Part shown: positions 51,229 to 60,323 of the stretch, piece after piece
Layout: every line of letters begins with the position of its first letter
Numbering within the stretch: the first letter of the stretch is position 1
Source: CAMQRS01 sp964370645
GTDB lineage: Bacteria > Bacillota_I > Bacilli_A > Erysipelotrichales > Erysipelotrichaceae
Direction of reading: 5' to 3'
Assembly: GCA_964370645.1 (NCBI GenBank)
Contig: CAYJJS010000001.1
Location: forward strand, 62,001 to 126,000
Length of the DNA: 64,000 nt
The notes under the pieces: generated by a model
What the model saw: only the letters and a program-made list of their open reading frames with translations
What the model was told of the DNA's origin: nothing
Databases searched by the model: none
Program-made: the position numbers and the translations under genes

Positions 51229-52158
51229 CTAATACTCAGTATTACAATCCACTATATTTTCTAGTGGATTCTCCTCTATATAATTCCTCATATTTCTTTG
51301 CACCAAATCTTGAAACAATTGTTTCGTTTCTGCATTAGAAAAAGTGCCAGAAACATGTGGTGTAATCATTAGATTTGGACAATCCCATAACACACTTTCT
51401 GATGGAATCGGCTCTTCATCAAAAACATCTAACATAGCACCAGCAATTTTTCCTTGCTTTAAATACGAAACAATTGTATTTTGATCAATGGCATTGCTTC
51501 TTCCAACATTTAAAATAATGGCATCATTACGTAAAAGTTCAAAATATTTTGCTTCAAACAATCCATCAGTATGTTTTGATTTTGGCAAACAAAAACACAA
51601 TACATTCACTTCTTCCAATAGATTATCCAAAGACTCCATACTATATACAGCATCAAAACAAGCAACCTTTTTCCCACTACGATTCACACCATATACCTTC
51701 GCATCAAATTGTTTCATGAGACGTGCATAACTTGCTCCTAAATCACCCGTTCCAAACACTAACACCTTTGCATCAGACAATCGTTTCAAGCCCAATAAAG
51801 GCTTGTATTCGCGTCTGTGCTGAGATTGTATATAATGGGGCATATTACGAAACAACATTAAAGTAGACATAAGTAAATGCTCCGCGATATTACTACCAAA
51901 CACACCACTTGCATTACAAATTGTATACCCTTGATTTAAGTATGGTATATACCCTTCATTACCTGCACTAAACAACTGCAGAAATTTTAGTTTTGTACAT
52001 CTAGATAATAGATTATGTGGAATATTTCCAATGAATACTTCTGCATCCTCCACATCCTCAACACACAACTCTTTTCTCGCTTTATACACATAATTACTGT
52101 GTTTCTCTAAGTATGCTTTTACAGTATCCCCTACATCAATAATACTTACTACCTTCAC
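51229..52158 (-). CDS. D-2-hydroxyacid dehydrogenase
   Basis: The 309-residue NAD-dependent dehydrogenase has LQLFSAGNEGYIPYL, the NAD-binding VLVFGTGDLGASYARLM, the substrate Arg in NVGRSNAID, the Glu in DVFDEEP, and the active-site His in ITPHVSGT. It reduces a 2-oxoacid or oxidises a D-2-hydroxyacid; the substrate is not clear. I prefer the GTG start at 52158, giving MKVVSIIDVG, with GAGG 6 bases upstream. The ATG at 52170 has no ribosome site. It overlaps nothing and follows the HAD gene by 1 base. Confidence 0.85.
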   Translation of the reverse strand: MKVVSIIDVGDTVKAYLEKHSNYVYKARKELCVEDVEDAEVFIGNIPHNLLSRCTKLKFLQLFSAGNEGYIPYLNQGYTICNASGVFGSNIAEHLLMSTLMLFRNMPHYIQSQHRREYKPLLGLKRLSDAKVLVFGTGDLGASYARLMKQFDAKVYGVNRSGKKVACFDAVYSMESLDNLLEEVNVLCFCLPKSKHTDGLFEAKYFELLRNDAIILNVGRSNAIDQNTIVSYLKQGKIAGAMLDVFDEEPIPSESVLWDCPNLMITPHVSGTFSNAETKQLFQDLVQRNMRNYIEENPLENIVDCNTEY

Positions 52159-52159
52159 A

Positions 52160-52870
52160 TTACACCTCATCTAGTTGTTGTACAAACTTTAAGAAATCCT
52201 CACTACTACCTCGATATGAAGTTTGAATATCTTCTTCACTCTCGTGAATTAAATAATCTTCTACGATATATACAGGCACCCCTAAGGATTCAACCATACC
52301 ATCTTCTATTGTGTTATTACCTACCATCAAACATTCACTAGGATTTAATCCTTGTTTCTTTAGAAATTCTTTATAATACGATATTGAAGATTTTGTAAAG
52401 CTACTATTTTCATAATGTGTAAACGTTTCAAAATCCTCAATATCAAGTCCACTCCACTCAATACGTCGTTCTACTGCTTGTGCAGGAAACAATGGATTTG
52501 TAGTAACATACAACTTATATCCTTTATCTTTTAATGTTTGAACTGCCTTTATCATATTTGGACTTTGTGAAACAAACTGCTCCACACGCAAAAATTCTGT
52601 TTCATAAAAAACATTAAATTCACCAATAATGTCTTCCCTCTCAATTCCTGTAGCTTTTGAAAATGCTTTCCAAAATACCTCAGCATTGCTTTGACTACCA
52701 TCATTTTGCATCATGTATTTCGTACCATACAACACACCATCCACAATCTTCTTTTCATCACGTTGCTTTTCTTCATAAAATGTATGAATACAACCTAAAT
52801 ACCCTTTCACAAATACATCTAAATCCATTGGCAACAAAGTACCATCTAAATCAAATAAAATATGTTTCAT
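52160..52870 (-). CDS. HAD-superfamily hydrolase
   Basis: The 236-residue protein has HAD motif I (HILFDLDGTLLPMDLD), a helical cap (residues 20-90), motif II (LYVTTNPLF), and the CLMVGNNTIEDGMVESLG motif IV. It is a phosphatase of unknown substrate. Context with a D-2-hydroxyacid dehydrogenase gives no clear pathway. It follows the orphan 93-residue gene by 9 bases. Confidence 0.82.
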   Translation of the reverse strand: MKHILFDLDGTLLPMDLDVFVKGYLGCIHTFYEEKQRDEKKIVDGVLYGTKYMMQNDGSQSNAEVFWKAFSKATGIEREDIIGEFNVFYETEFLRVEQFVSQSPNMIKAVQTLKDKGYKLYVTTNPLFPAQAVERRIEWSGLDIEDFETFTHYENSSFTKSSISYYKEFLKKQGLNPSECLMVGNNTIEDGMVESLGVPVYIVEDYLIHESEEDIQTSYRGSSEDFLKFVQQLDEV

Positions 52871-52879
52871 ACTACCCCC

Positions 52880-53152
52880 TTATTTGTGTTTAAAACTATA
52901 ATACTCTTTATCCTTCAACAGCATTTCCTCTTCATTAAACGTATCACTGCTTTCATGCAAGTAAAATGTTTGTCTACCAAACAATACCTCAAATTCCTCT
53001 ATTGAGAGTTTATATTGACTTTGTTCATTTTTAACAACAACAATATTACCTCTTTTCGCTACATAACTTCGTACTCTGCCTTGTATAAAGAAAAGAACTT
53101 CTTTTTCTTCAAGTAGATGTAGAGCTTCATAAAAATTACTTAACTCACCCAT
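52880..53152 (-). CDS. Hypothetical 90-residue protein
   Basis: I do not recognise this protein. About 90 residues start MGELSNFYEALHLLEEKEVLFF. It is soluble, mixed alpha/beta, with a hydrophobic strand (VLFFIQGRV) and an acidic C-terminus (SSDTFNEEEMLL). The ATG at 53152 follows AAGGTG in the glpK tail and comes 1 base after the glpK stop. Tight packing supports a real gene co-expressed with glpK; no function is suggested. Confidence 0.65.
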   Translation of the reverse strand: MGELSNFYEALHLLEEKEVLFFIQGRVRSYVAKRGNIVVVKNEQSQYKLSIEEFEVLFGRQTFYLHESSDTFNEEEMLLKDKEYYSFKHK

Positions 53153-53153
53153 A

Positions 53154-54653
53154 CTATACACCTTGATGATAGCTAGTTAACACTTCAATTACTTTACGCC
53201 ACTCTAAATACAAAGCATCTGCTTCTTGTTTGGGCATATTAACCTCATACACTTTACGTTTTTGTAGTTTTTGTGTAAGTTCTTTTTTATTCTCAAAAAA
53301 TCCAGTTGCTAATCCCGCTAACATACATGCACCCAATGCAGTTGTTTCACTAATCTTTGCCAAGTTGATTGGTTGTTGTAAGATATCACTTTGAAATTGC
53401 ATCAAATATCCATTTTTTGTGACACCACCATCTACATTAATAATTGCATGATCAATTTGTACATCTTTACACATCGCATCAATCACATCTTTACTTTGAT
53501 AAGCAATCGATTCTAACATAGCTCTAGTAATATGTGCAGTACTTGTCCCTCTAGTTAAATTAAACATTGCTCCACGCACCTTATCATTCCAATAAGGAGC
53601 TCCTAAGCCAACAAAAGATGGTACTACTATAACACCTTCACTACTATCTATGCCCCTCACCAAGGATTCACTTTGTGCAGCATCCTCGAAAAAGTGAAGT
53701 TCATCTCTAAGCCACTGAATTCCACTACCTGCTACAAAAATACTACCTTCAAGGACATATTCAACCTGCCCATCAATCCCCCAAGCAAGCGAAGAAATTA
53801 ATCCATGCTTAGATTCAATCCTTTGATTTGCAGTATTCATAAGCACAAAGCAACCTGTCCCATAAGTGTTCTTACACATACCTTTTTCAAAACATCCTTG
53901 CCCAAACAATGCAGCTTGTTGATCCCCAATCATACTTGCAATAGGAACACTACAATTAAAAAATAATGGTTTTTGCGTATATGCATAAATACTTGAACTA
54001 TCTTTTACCTCAGGCAACATTTGTTTTGGAATATTAAAGACATCTAATATAGCATCATCCCAACATAAGTCATGGATATTATACAACAAAGTTCTTGAAG
54101 CATTCGAATAATCACTCATATGCGCACTTCCACCACTCAATCGATACAAAATATAAGAATCCATTGTTCCAAACAACAATTCTCCTTTTTCTGCACGTGC
54201 TTGTGCACCATCTACATGATCTAAAATCCATCGAATCTTACTAGCCGAAAAATAAGGATCTACACGCAATCCCGTTTTCTTTGTAATCCAATCCTCGTGT
54301 CCTGCATTTTTAATTGCATCACAAATATCATCACTTTGTCTAGATTGCCAAACAATCGCTGGATAAATCGCAATAAAGCTTTCTTTTTCCCATACAACAG
54401 TAGTCTCTCTTTGATTGGTAATCGCAATACTATCAATTTGTTTTGGTGTAATATTAGCACGTATGAATACCTCACTCATACAACTTAACACACTCAACCA
54501 TATTTCATGTGGATTTTGTTCTACCCACCCCGGTTTTGGATAAGACTGACTGATTTCTTTTTGTGCTTGTACAACAGGTTGTAAATTTTGATCAAACAAG
54601 ATTACTCTTGTACTGGTAGTCCCTTGATCAATAGACATAATATATTTTTGCAT
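53154..54653 (-). CDS. glpK: Glycerol kinase
   Basis: GlpK phosphorylates glycerol to sn-glycerol 3-phosphate. The 499-residue protein starts MQKYIMSIDQGTTSTRVILFD (ATP site), then QKEISQSYPKPGWVEQNPHEIW, TNQRETTVVWE, and MIGDQQAALFGQGCFEKGMCKNTYGTGCFVLMNT. The C-terminal FGGY signature region reads NVDGGVTKNGYLMQFQSDI. The start at 54653 follows the DUF1653 stop closely with a weak ribosome site, so coupling is likely. No glpF or glpD gene is nearby. Confidence 0.93.
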   Translation of the reverse strand: MQKYIMSIDQGTTSTRVILFDQNLQPVVQAQKEISQSYPKPGWVEQNPHEIWLSVLSCMSEVFIRANITPKQIDSIAITNQRETTVVWEKESFIAIYPAIVWQSRQSDDICDAIKNAGHEDWITKKTGLRVDPYFSASKIRWILDHVDGAQARAEKGELLFGTMDSYILYRLSGGSAHMSDYSNASRTLLYNIHDLCWDDAILDVFNIPKQMLPEVKDSSSIYAYTQKPLFFNCSVPIASMIGDQQAALFGQGCFEKGMCKNTYGTGCFVLMNTANQRIESKHGLISSLAWGIDGQVEYVLEGSIFVAGSGIQWLRDELHFFEDAAQSESLVRGIDSSEGVIVVPSFVGLGAPYWNDKVRGAMFNLTRGTSTAHITRAMLESIAYQSKDVIDAMCKDVQIDHAIINVDGGVTKNGYLMQFQSDILQQPINLAKISETTALGACMLAGLATGFFENKKELTQKLQKRKVYEVNMPKQEADALYLEWRKVIEVLTSYHQGV

Positions 54654-54654
54654 A

Positions 54655-54891
54655 CTATCGCACACTTTCTATTTCGCAAAGTTCGAACCGATATATTTGC
54701 TTCACATCCGGATATTTTTCTTGGTCCACTTTCTCTAAAAACATATCTAAATCACGAATATACAAACCACAATCTCCATATAGTTTACGATATACAACAT
54801 ATTTACGCCCGTTTTCACTATGCGTTGCAATGTCTTCAACCAAATAATAATCACCCTTAAAGTGTTTATAAATTCCTTTACATTTCACCAT
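54655..54891 (-). CDS. DUF1653 protein
   Basis: The 78-residue protein matches DUF1653: KGIYKHFKGDYYLVEDIATHSENGRKYVVYRKLYGDCGLYIRDLDMFLEKV, then a Phe-rich end. The family is a small beta barrel of unknown function. The start at 54891 follows GGAG 7 bases upstream and lies inside the end of cinA (14-base overlap). Confidence 0.85.
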   Translation of the reverse strand: MVKCKGIYKHFKGDYYLVEDIATHSENGRKYVVYRKLYGDCGLYIRDLDMFLEKVDQEKYPDVKQIYRFELCEIESVR

Positions 54892-55960
54892 TTGTGCTCT
54901 CCATTTCATATTTTTTTATATACGATAAAACAAGCAAACGTATCTTATAACTAATTTTTTCAATCGATAACTCCGCTCGATTCAATACACGTATCTCATA
55001 CTCCTCTTTTATCTTCGCATGAATAACAACTCGAATACGATCCCCTAGACACTCTTTTTCACGAGCAATTCGTACTTCAAACGATGTATCTTTACACTCG
55101 TTACTACCTAAATGAAAATCCTCTATCTGAAAATCTCCATCAAAAATAAGTGTATGCTTTGGAATACAATGAAACAATATCTGCGCAACATCATTCACCT
55201 CTAATATATGGCCTTGGAGCACACTTTTTACTTGTTGAATAAGCAAATACATTTTTTCATCTGCTTGTTGCTGTCCATGTGCCTTACAAGCAAAACGAAT
55301 TCGTACATTTGACTCTGCTGCATACAAAGCAATACTCACTTCACTTTGTGCAGCAATCACATCTTGCAATACATCTGCCAATCGACTTTCTCCAATATTC
55401 ATTGTATATACATCTTGTGTATATAAGGTTGATTTCGCATATTTTTTTAAAATAGGAATTAATGCGTGCTCTAACATATATCTCAATTCTTTTGGAGGTC
55501 CAGGCAAATTCACAATCATTTGCTCATTAGCCTGCATTAGACACCCATTAGCCGTTCCAATATCATTCTCTAATATCGTACACCCTTCAGGAAAATACGC
55601 TTGTGTATAGTTACTATTCGCAATTGTACTTGCGTTATCTAAAAACATAATTTTATTTTCTATTTTATTTTTTTCTTCCTCTAAAAACTCCATTTCTAAC
55701 CCTAAATACTGTGCACATAATGACTTTGTAATATCATCTTGTGTTGGTCCTATACCACCTGTCGTAATCACAAGATTTGCACCTCTTTGAAATGCACTAT
55801 CTAAACTAGACAAAAAACGCTTTGGATTATCTCCAACAACACTTTGATGATAAACATCAAACCCTAACTCCTTACACATCTTAAAAATTGCATTCGCATT
55901 GGTATTCACAATTTCACCCAACAATAATTCTGTACCTACATTTATTACTTCTACAATCAT
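54878..55960 (-). CDS. cinA: CinA-family protein with divergent C-terminus
   Basis: CinA joins a MoaB-like N-terminal domain with a C-terminal nicotinamide mononucleotide amidase (PncC) domain. The 360-residue protein starts MIVEVINVGTELLLGEIVNTNANAI and has TTGGIGPTQDDITKSL, NLPGPPKELRYML and MNIGESRLADVL, all typical of the N-terminal and linker domains. After about residue 255 the expected amidase motifs cannot be found, and the segment is shorter than usual (about 110 residues). Loss or replacement of the amidase domain is likely. GAGGTG precedes the start. Confidence 0.85.
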   Translation of the reverse strand: MIVEVINVGTELLLGEIVNTNANAIFKMCKELGFDVYHQSVVGDNPKRFLSSLDSAFQRGANLVITTGGIGPTQDDITKSLCAQYLGLEMEFLEEEKNKIENKIMFLDNASTIANSNYTQAYFPEGCTILENDIGTANGCLMQANEQMIVNLPGPPKELRYMLEHALIPILKKYAKSTLYTQDVYTMNIGESRLADVLQDVIAAQSEVSIALYAAESNVRIRFACKAHGQQQADEKMYLLIQQVKSVLQGHILEVNDVAQILFHCIPKHTLIFDGDFQIEDFHLGSNECKDTSFEVRIAREKECLGDRIRVVIHAKIKEEYEIRVLNRAELSIEKISYKIRLLVLSYIKKYEMESTNGEM

Positions 55961-56002
55961 AGCTTCACCTCATCTACTTTATTGTACTATATTTTAAAAT
56001 AT

Positions 56003-56028
56003 AAAAAAATGACTATTTTCATAGCCAT
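56003..56028 (-). terminator. Terminator after the Gfo/Idh/MocA gene
   Basis: An AUGGCUAU-GAAA-AUAGUCAU hairpin, with one G-U pair, followed by U residues, just after the stop on the minus strand. Confidence 0.85.
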
Positions 56029-56029
56029 C

Positions 56030-56998
56030 TTACTCAAAAGGATACACAAGCTCCCATTCTTCACGCAACGTGTCCATCAATTCCATGATTGCAATACTCT
56101 CTTCATGTGGTATTTCTGCACACTGGATTTCTTTTTGTCGAATGGCTTTAATACAAGCTCTTACTTGATATTCAAAACCAGTGATTTGTTTAGGAACTTC
56201 ATACCTTGCAATATTCTTTCGTCTTTGATCATACACTTCAACACAAGTAATATTATTTATATTTTTTGCGATGATAAACCCCTTATCCCCATACAATATC
56301 CCATATTGGTCCATGGTAATATTAGCAGCACTTTGTATCGTTGCTACACGCCCGTCTTTATACGTAAAGATAGATGCGTTTTTCATATCTACTCCATATT
56401 CATTTTTTATACAAGTCGTTTGTATAGAAGCAATATCCAACCCAAAAATACAAGCCATGAAATGCAGTGGATATACACCTACATCCAATAGCGCCCCACC
56501 AGCATATTCTGGTTTAATCAAACGTTCTACATGATCAATAGTATAACCTAAATTTGCACTCAACTGACTTACTTCTCCAATAACACCGCTTTCAACCACA
56601 TCTTTTAATATATTTAATGAAGGTAAATAACGCGTCCATATTGCTTCACTAATAAATAGATTTTTTTGTTTTGCATAAGCATACACTTCCCTAGCCTGCT
56701 TAGCATTTGCCATGAATGCTTTTTCACATAACACAGCTTTATTGTATTTTAATGCTAACATAGCATGCTCATAGTGATGTGAATGTGGTGATGCGATATA
56801 CACTAGCTCTACAAGAGGATCTTGTAGCAATTCCTCATAGTTTCCATAAAATTTTTCGATGTGCATCTCTTTTGCAAATTCTCTTGCTCGAGTTATATCT
56901 CTTGATGCAATTGCATATGCATTTGCATCCTCCATTTGGGCTAGTGTTTTCGCCATATGCTTCGCAATGCTTCCTGCACCTAATATTCCAATATTCAT
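56030..56998 (-). CDS. Gfo/Idh/MocA-family oxidoreductase
   Basis: The 322-residue NAD(P)-dependent oxidoreductase starts MNIGILGAGSIAKHMAKTL. It has VYIASPHSHHYEHAMLAL and KAVLCEKAFMANAKQA with the Lys of the EKP-type motif (here EKA), GGALLDVGVYPLHFMACIF and YGDKGFI. It probably oxidises or reduces a sugar, inositol or dihydrodiol; the substrate is unknown. The usual EKP motif has Ala instead of Pro. A strong GGGGGG ribosome site lies before the ATG at 56998. Confidence 0.85.
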   Translation of the reverse strand: MNIGILGAGSIAKHMAKTLAQMEDANAYAIASRDITRAREFAKEMHIEKFYGNYEELLQDPLVELVYIASPHSHHYEHAMLALKYNKAVLCEKAFMANAKQAREVYAYAKQKNLFISEAIWTRYLPSLNILKDVVESGVIGEVSQLSANLGYTIDHVERLIKPEYAGGALLDVGVYPLHFMACIFGLDIASIQTTCIKNEYGVDMKNASIFTYKDGRVATIQSAANITMDQYGILYGDKGFIIAKNINNITCVEVYDQRRKNIARYEVPKQITGFEYQVRACIKAIRQKEIQCAEIPHEESIAIMELMDTLREEWELVYPFE

Positions 56999-57020
56999 TA
57001 TATATCCCCCCTTTTCTATC

Positions 57021-57049
57021 ACTATATCAAAATACTATAGTAGAAACAA
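57021..57049 (-). promoter_or_regulatory. Promoter of the Gfo/Idh/MocA gene
   Basis: TTGTTT (57044-57049), a 17-base spacer and TATAGT preceded by TGA (57021-57026) on the minus strand. Confidence 0.6.
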
Positions 57050-57050
57050 A

Positions 57051-57078
57051 TAAAAAAGAGACAACGTCTCTTTTTTAT
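57051..57078 (-). terminator. Terminator overlapping the M18 peptidase stop
   Basis: An AAAAGAGAC-GUU-GUCUCUUUU hairpin and U tract on the minus strand, starting at the stop codon. Confidence 0.85.
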
Positions 57079-58454
57079 ACTTTTTGTAAGAATGTTTTAT
57101 ACGCTACATACGCTTCATACACATCGGCTTTACTAACGATTTCCCATGGTGCATGCATATTTAATACAGCAACTCCTGCGTCAATTACTTCCATCCCATA
57201 ATTTCCTAAAATGTAGGCGATCGTTCCACCTCCACCTTGGTCTACCTTACCTAGTTCAGCAGTTTGGTAATTCACTTGTGCGTCATCCATTACACGTCTT
57301 AACTGTGCGATGAATTCTGGGTTTGCATCATTACATCCTGACTTTCCTCTAGCTCCAGTATATTTATTAAAACAAATTCCTTGTCCTAAGAAAGCCGCAT
57401 TTTTTCTTTCATTCACTCCTGCATATAAAGGATCAAAACCTGCACTTACATCACTTGACAACATTTTTGAATTACTCAATGCACGACGCACTTTCAAGTT
57501 TGACGTTTCATTCATCAACACTAACATTTCAGCAACAATGTTTTCAAACCACATAGATTGTGCACCAGTCGCACCTATACTACCTACTTCTTCTTTGTCC
57601 ACTAAGATAGCACATGTTGTATACGCTTGTGCACCACTATCTAAACATGCCATTAACGAAGTGTACGCACAAACACGATCATCATGACCATATCCCATAA
57701 CCATTGATCGATCCAATCCATAATCTCTTGCTTTTCCACTTGGAACAACTTCAATTTCTGCGGACACAAAATCTTCTTCTTCAATATCATATTTTTCTTT
57801 CATCATACGTAAAACATTTGCTTTTACTGTATTTTTTTCTTCACCTTTTAAAGGAATGCTTGCAATAGTCACATCCAAGTCTTCTCCTTCAATTAACTTT
57901 GCTCCAGGTTTTTGCAATTGATCTGCTGATAAGTGAATTAATAAATCTGTAATTCCTACTACTGGATCACTATCTTCTTCCCCAATTACAATATCAACAC
58001 GAGTCCCATCTTTTTTAAATACAACTCCATGTAAAGATAAAGGCAATGTTACCCATTGATATTTTTTCACTCCACCATAATAATGTGTATCCGCTAATAC
58101 AAACCCTTCACTTTCATACAGTGGATTTTGTTTAAAATCTAAACGTGGTGAATCAATGTGTGCACCTAAAATTCGCAACCCTTCCTCTAATGGCTTTTCA
58201 CCAATCACGAAGGTAGCTATGTTTTTATCCATATTCGTTGCATACACTTTATCTCCAGCTTTTAATTCTTTACCTTGTTTTATATATTCTTGTAAGTCTC
58301 TATATCCATGCGCCTTCGCCAATTTCACGCTTTCTTTTACACATGCACGCTCTGTCTTACCTTTTGTGATATAGTGCTTATAACCTTCATTAAACTCCAT
58401 CACAGCACGCATTTGTGCTTCATCATATTTTTCCCATGCTACTTTTTTATACAT
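57075..58454 (-). CDS. M18-family aminopeptidase
   Basis: The 459-residue zinc aminopeptidase has GAHIDSPRLDFKQNP (metal His and Asp), a TAWVDKEEVGSIGATGAQ-type catalytic region (here AILVDKEEVGSIGATGAQSMW) with the general base Glu, and CNDANPEFIAQ, with a distal NMHAPWEIVSKADVYEAY supplying the last metal His. M18 enzymes cleave N-terminal residues, usually Asp or Glu or hydrophobic ones. The start at 58454 has AGGAGG 8 bases upstream. It follows the M24 peptidase by 11 bases, so the two form a peptide-recycling pair. Confidence 0.92.
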   Translation of the reverse strand: MYKKVAWEKYDEAQMRAVMEFNEGYKHYITKGKTERACVKESVKLAKAHGYRDLQEYIKQGKELKAGDKVYATNMDKNIATFVIGEKPLEEGLRILGAHIDSPRLDFKQNPLYESEGFVLADTHYYGGVKKYQWVTLPLSLHGVVFKKDGTRVDIVIGEEDSDPVVGITDLLIHLSADQLQKPGAKLIEGEDLDVTIASIPLKGEEKNTVKANVLRMMKEKYDIEEEDFVSAEIEVVPSGKARDYGLDRSMVMGYGHDDRVCAYTSLMACLDSGAQAYTTCAILVDKEEVGSIGATGAQSMWFENIVAEMLVLMNETSNLKVRRALSNSKMLSSDVSAGFDPLYAGVNERKNAAFLGQGICFNKYTGARGKSGCNDANPEFIAQLRRVMDDAQVNYQTAELGKVDQGGGGTIAYILGNYGMEVIDAGVAVLNMHAPWEIVSKADVYEAYVAYKTFLQKV

Positions 58455-58465
58455 TTTAACGCCTC

Positions 58466-60250
58466 CTATATTGCTCTTGTATATTCTTTCAACCATACTA
58501 CTTCTTCAGCATTTAAGTATGGACTAATTTTATCAAACACTTGTTTATGGTATGTATTCAACCAATTTCTTGTCGCTTCATCTAAGTAATTCACATCGAT
58601 TGCATCAATATCGATTGGTGCAAACGTCATACACTCAAACGACAAGAAACGACCATCACTATTTACACAATCTTCAACAACCAACAATTCATTTTCAATA
58701 CGAATTCCATGACTTCCCGCAACGTAGACACCCGGCTCATTCGTTACATTCATCCCAACCATCAACTTTGTATCCTCTTTACGATTCAATAATTTCTGCC
58801 AACGAATCCCATGTGGACCTTCGTGTACGCCCAGTAGATGTCCAACACCATGCCCTGTACCACATTTGTAATCAATCCCATGTTCCCATAGTGGAGCACG
58901 GGCAAGTATATCTAAGTTAATTCCACTCACACCATCTAAAAACTTCGCTCTAGACAACTGTGACATTCCTTTTAAAACTAAGGTAAAATGTTTTTTCCAT
59001 TCGGCTTCCACTTCACCCAAAGCAAAAGTACGCGTAATATCTGTAGTACCTTCTAAGTACTGTCCACCACTATCCACAAGCAATAAACCTTCCGGCTTCA
59101 ACTTTGCATAGTTTTTAGCAGTCGCACTATAATGCATCATCGCTGCATTTGCATTATATGCTGCAATCGTAGAAAAACTTTTATCTATGAAATGTTCTTG
59201 TTTCTCTCTTTGTGCACTAATGTATTCATCCACAAGTAACTCATCCATTTCTATTTTTCCAATATTTGTTTTTAACCAATACATAAACTTCGTAACTGCT
59301 ACACCATCTTTAATATGTGCCCATTTAGTATTTTGTATTTCTACATCATTTTTTATAGCTTTCATTAAAGTTGTAGGATTCACAACATGTATTACTTTTG
59401 CTTTTATATTTTTCACAATCGTATAATTACAACGCTCTTTATCCACCATAACTACATTTGAATTTTCAATCTGTTTTACATCTTCATAAATACTATTGTA
59501 TCCACATACCTTTACATCATTTTCTTGTAAATAAGCACGCACTTGTGCATCTAGTTTTTGTTCATCAATATACATTGTTACACAATCTTGTGTAATGATT
59601 AAATACGATAAAAATACAGGGTTACAAGGAATATCATTCCCACGCAAATTACATACATATGCAATATCATCTAGCGAAGTTAGTACGTGCATAGTTGCCT
59701 TTGCTTGTTGCATTTTTTGACGAATTTCATATAACTTATCTTGCATTGTTTTTCCACAATATTTCACATCGTAAACAAAAACACTACTTTGTGGTAAATT
59801 AGGTCTATTTTCCCATATCAACCCCACTACATCCTCATCATAAGAAATTGTAATATGTTTATCTTGTAAAGCTCTTTCTACATTTTCTGCAAACACCGTA
59901 GAAACAACACGTCCATCAAATCCAAGCGTTTGCCCCTCTTTTAACTCTTTACAAATATATTGTAAAGGTGTTGGAAATGTAGGATCACCTTGTCTATAAA
60001 AATCAATACATGTATTTACCAATTGTTTTTCTGCTTGTATATAATACCTTCCATCACTCCACAAAACAGCTTGTTGTTGTGTAACAATTAAAATTCCTGC
60101 AGAACCAGTAAAGCCAGACATATACGATCTTGCTTTAAAATAATCATGTACATATTCACTATCGTGAAAATCACTCGTTGGAATAAAATACATGTCCACA
60201 TTTTTTTCTTTCATTATAGCTCTTAATTTTGCTATTCTATTATTTATCAT
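58466..60250 (-). CDS. pepP: Xaa-Pro aminopeptidase (M24B)
   Basis: The 594-residue protein is a long M24B aminopeptidase P, with two creatinase-like N-terminal domains (about 1-300) and a catalytic pita-bread domain. The metal ligands appear in LVDSGGQYLEGTTDITRTF (two Asp), GTGHGVGHLLGVHEGP (His), and TNEPGVYVAGSHGIRIENELLVVED (two Glu). It removes residues preceding proline from peptides. The start at 60250 has AGAGG upstream; an earlier ATG overlaps the promoter. A C-terminal LDEATRNWLNTYHKQVFDKI block matches long-form members. Confidence 0.93.
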   Translation of the reverse strand: MINNRIAKLRAIMKEKNVDMYFIPTSDFHDSEYVHDYFKARSYMSGFTGSAGILIVTQQQAVLWSDGRYYIQAEKQLVNTCIDFYRQGDPTFPTPLQYICKELKEGQTLGFDGRVVSTVFAENVERALQDKHITISYDEDVVGLIWENRPNLPQSSVFVYDVKYCGKTMQDKLYEIRQKMQQAKATMHVLTSLDDIAYVCNLRGNDIPCNPVFLSYLIITQDCVTMYIDEQKLDAQVRAYLQENDVKVCGYNSIYEDVKQIENSNVVMVDKERCNYTIVKNIKAKVIHVVNPTTLMKAIKNDVEIQNTKWAHIKDGVAVTKFMYWLKTNIGKIEMDELLVDEYISAQREKQEHFIDKSFSTIAAYNANAAMMHYSATAKNYAKLKPEGLLLVDSGGQYLEGTTDITRTFALGEVEAEWKKHFTLVLKGMSQLSRAKFLDGVSGINLDILARAPLWEHGIDYKCGTGHGVGHLLGVHEGPHGIRWQKLLNRKEDTKLMVGMNVTNEPGVYVAGSHGIRIENELLVVEDCVNSDGRFLSFECMTFAPIDIDAIDVNYLDEATRNWLNTYHKQVFDKISPYLNAEEVVWLKEYTRAI

Positions 60251-60277
60251 AAATACCTCTTTCATCCTTACTATTGT

Positions 60278-60283
60278 ATTATA
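60278..60283 (-). promoter_or_regulatory. Probable -10 element of the pepP-M18 promoter
   Basis: TATAAT on the minus strand about 27 bases before the pepP start; the -35 is weak. Confidence 0.4.
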
Positions 60284-60323
60284 GATTTTGTGTAACTGCA
60301 ATTATAAGAATACACATACTCAA

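Noticed and set aside
55982..56491. 169-codon plus-strand reading frame inside the Gfo/Idh/MocA gene
   Set aside because: It runs antisense to a clear oxidoreductase and across its terminator; the hydrophobic and Cys/Tyr-rich composition is typical of reverse-strand shadows here.
57310..57687. 125-codon plus-strand reading frame inside the M18 peptidase gene
   Set aside because: It is the complement of conserved catalytic sequence, and there is no promoter or ribosome site.
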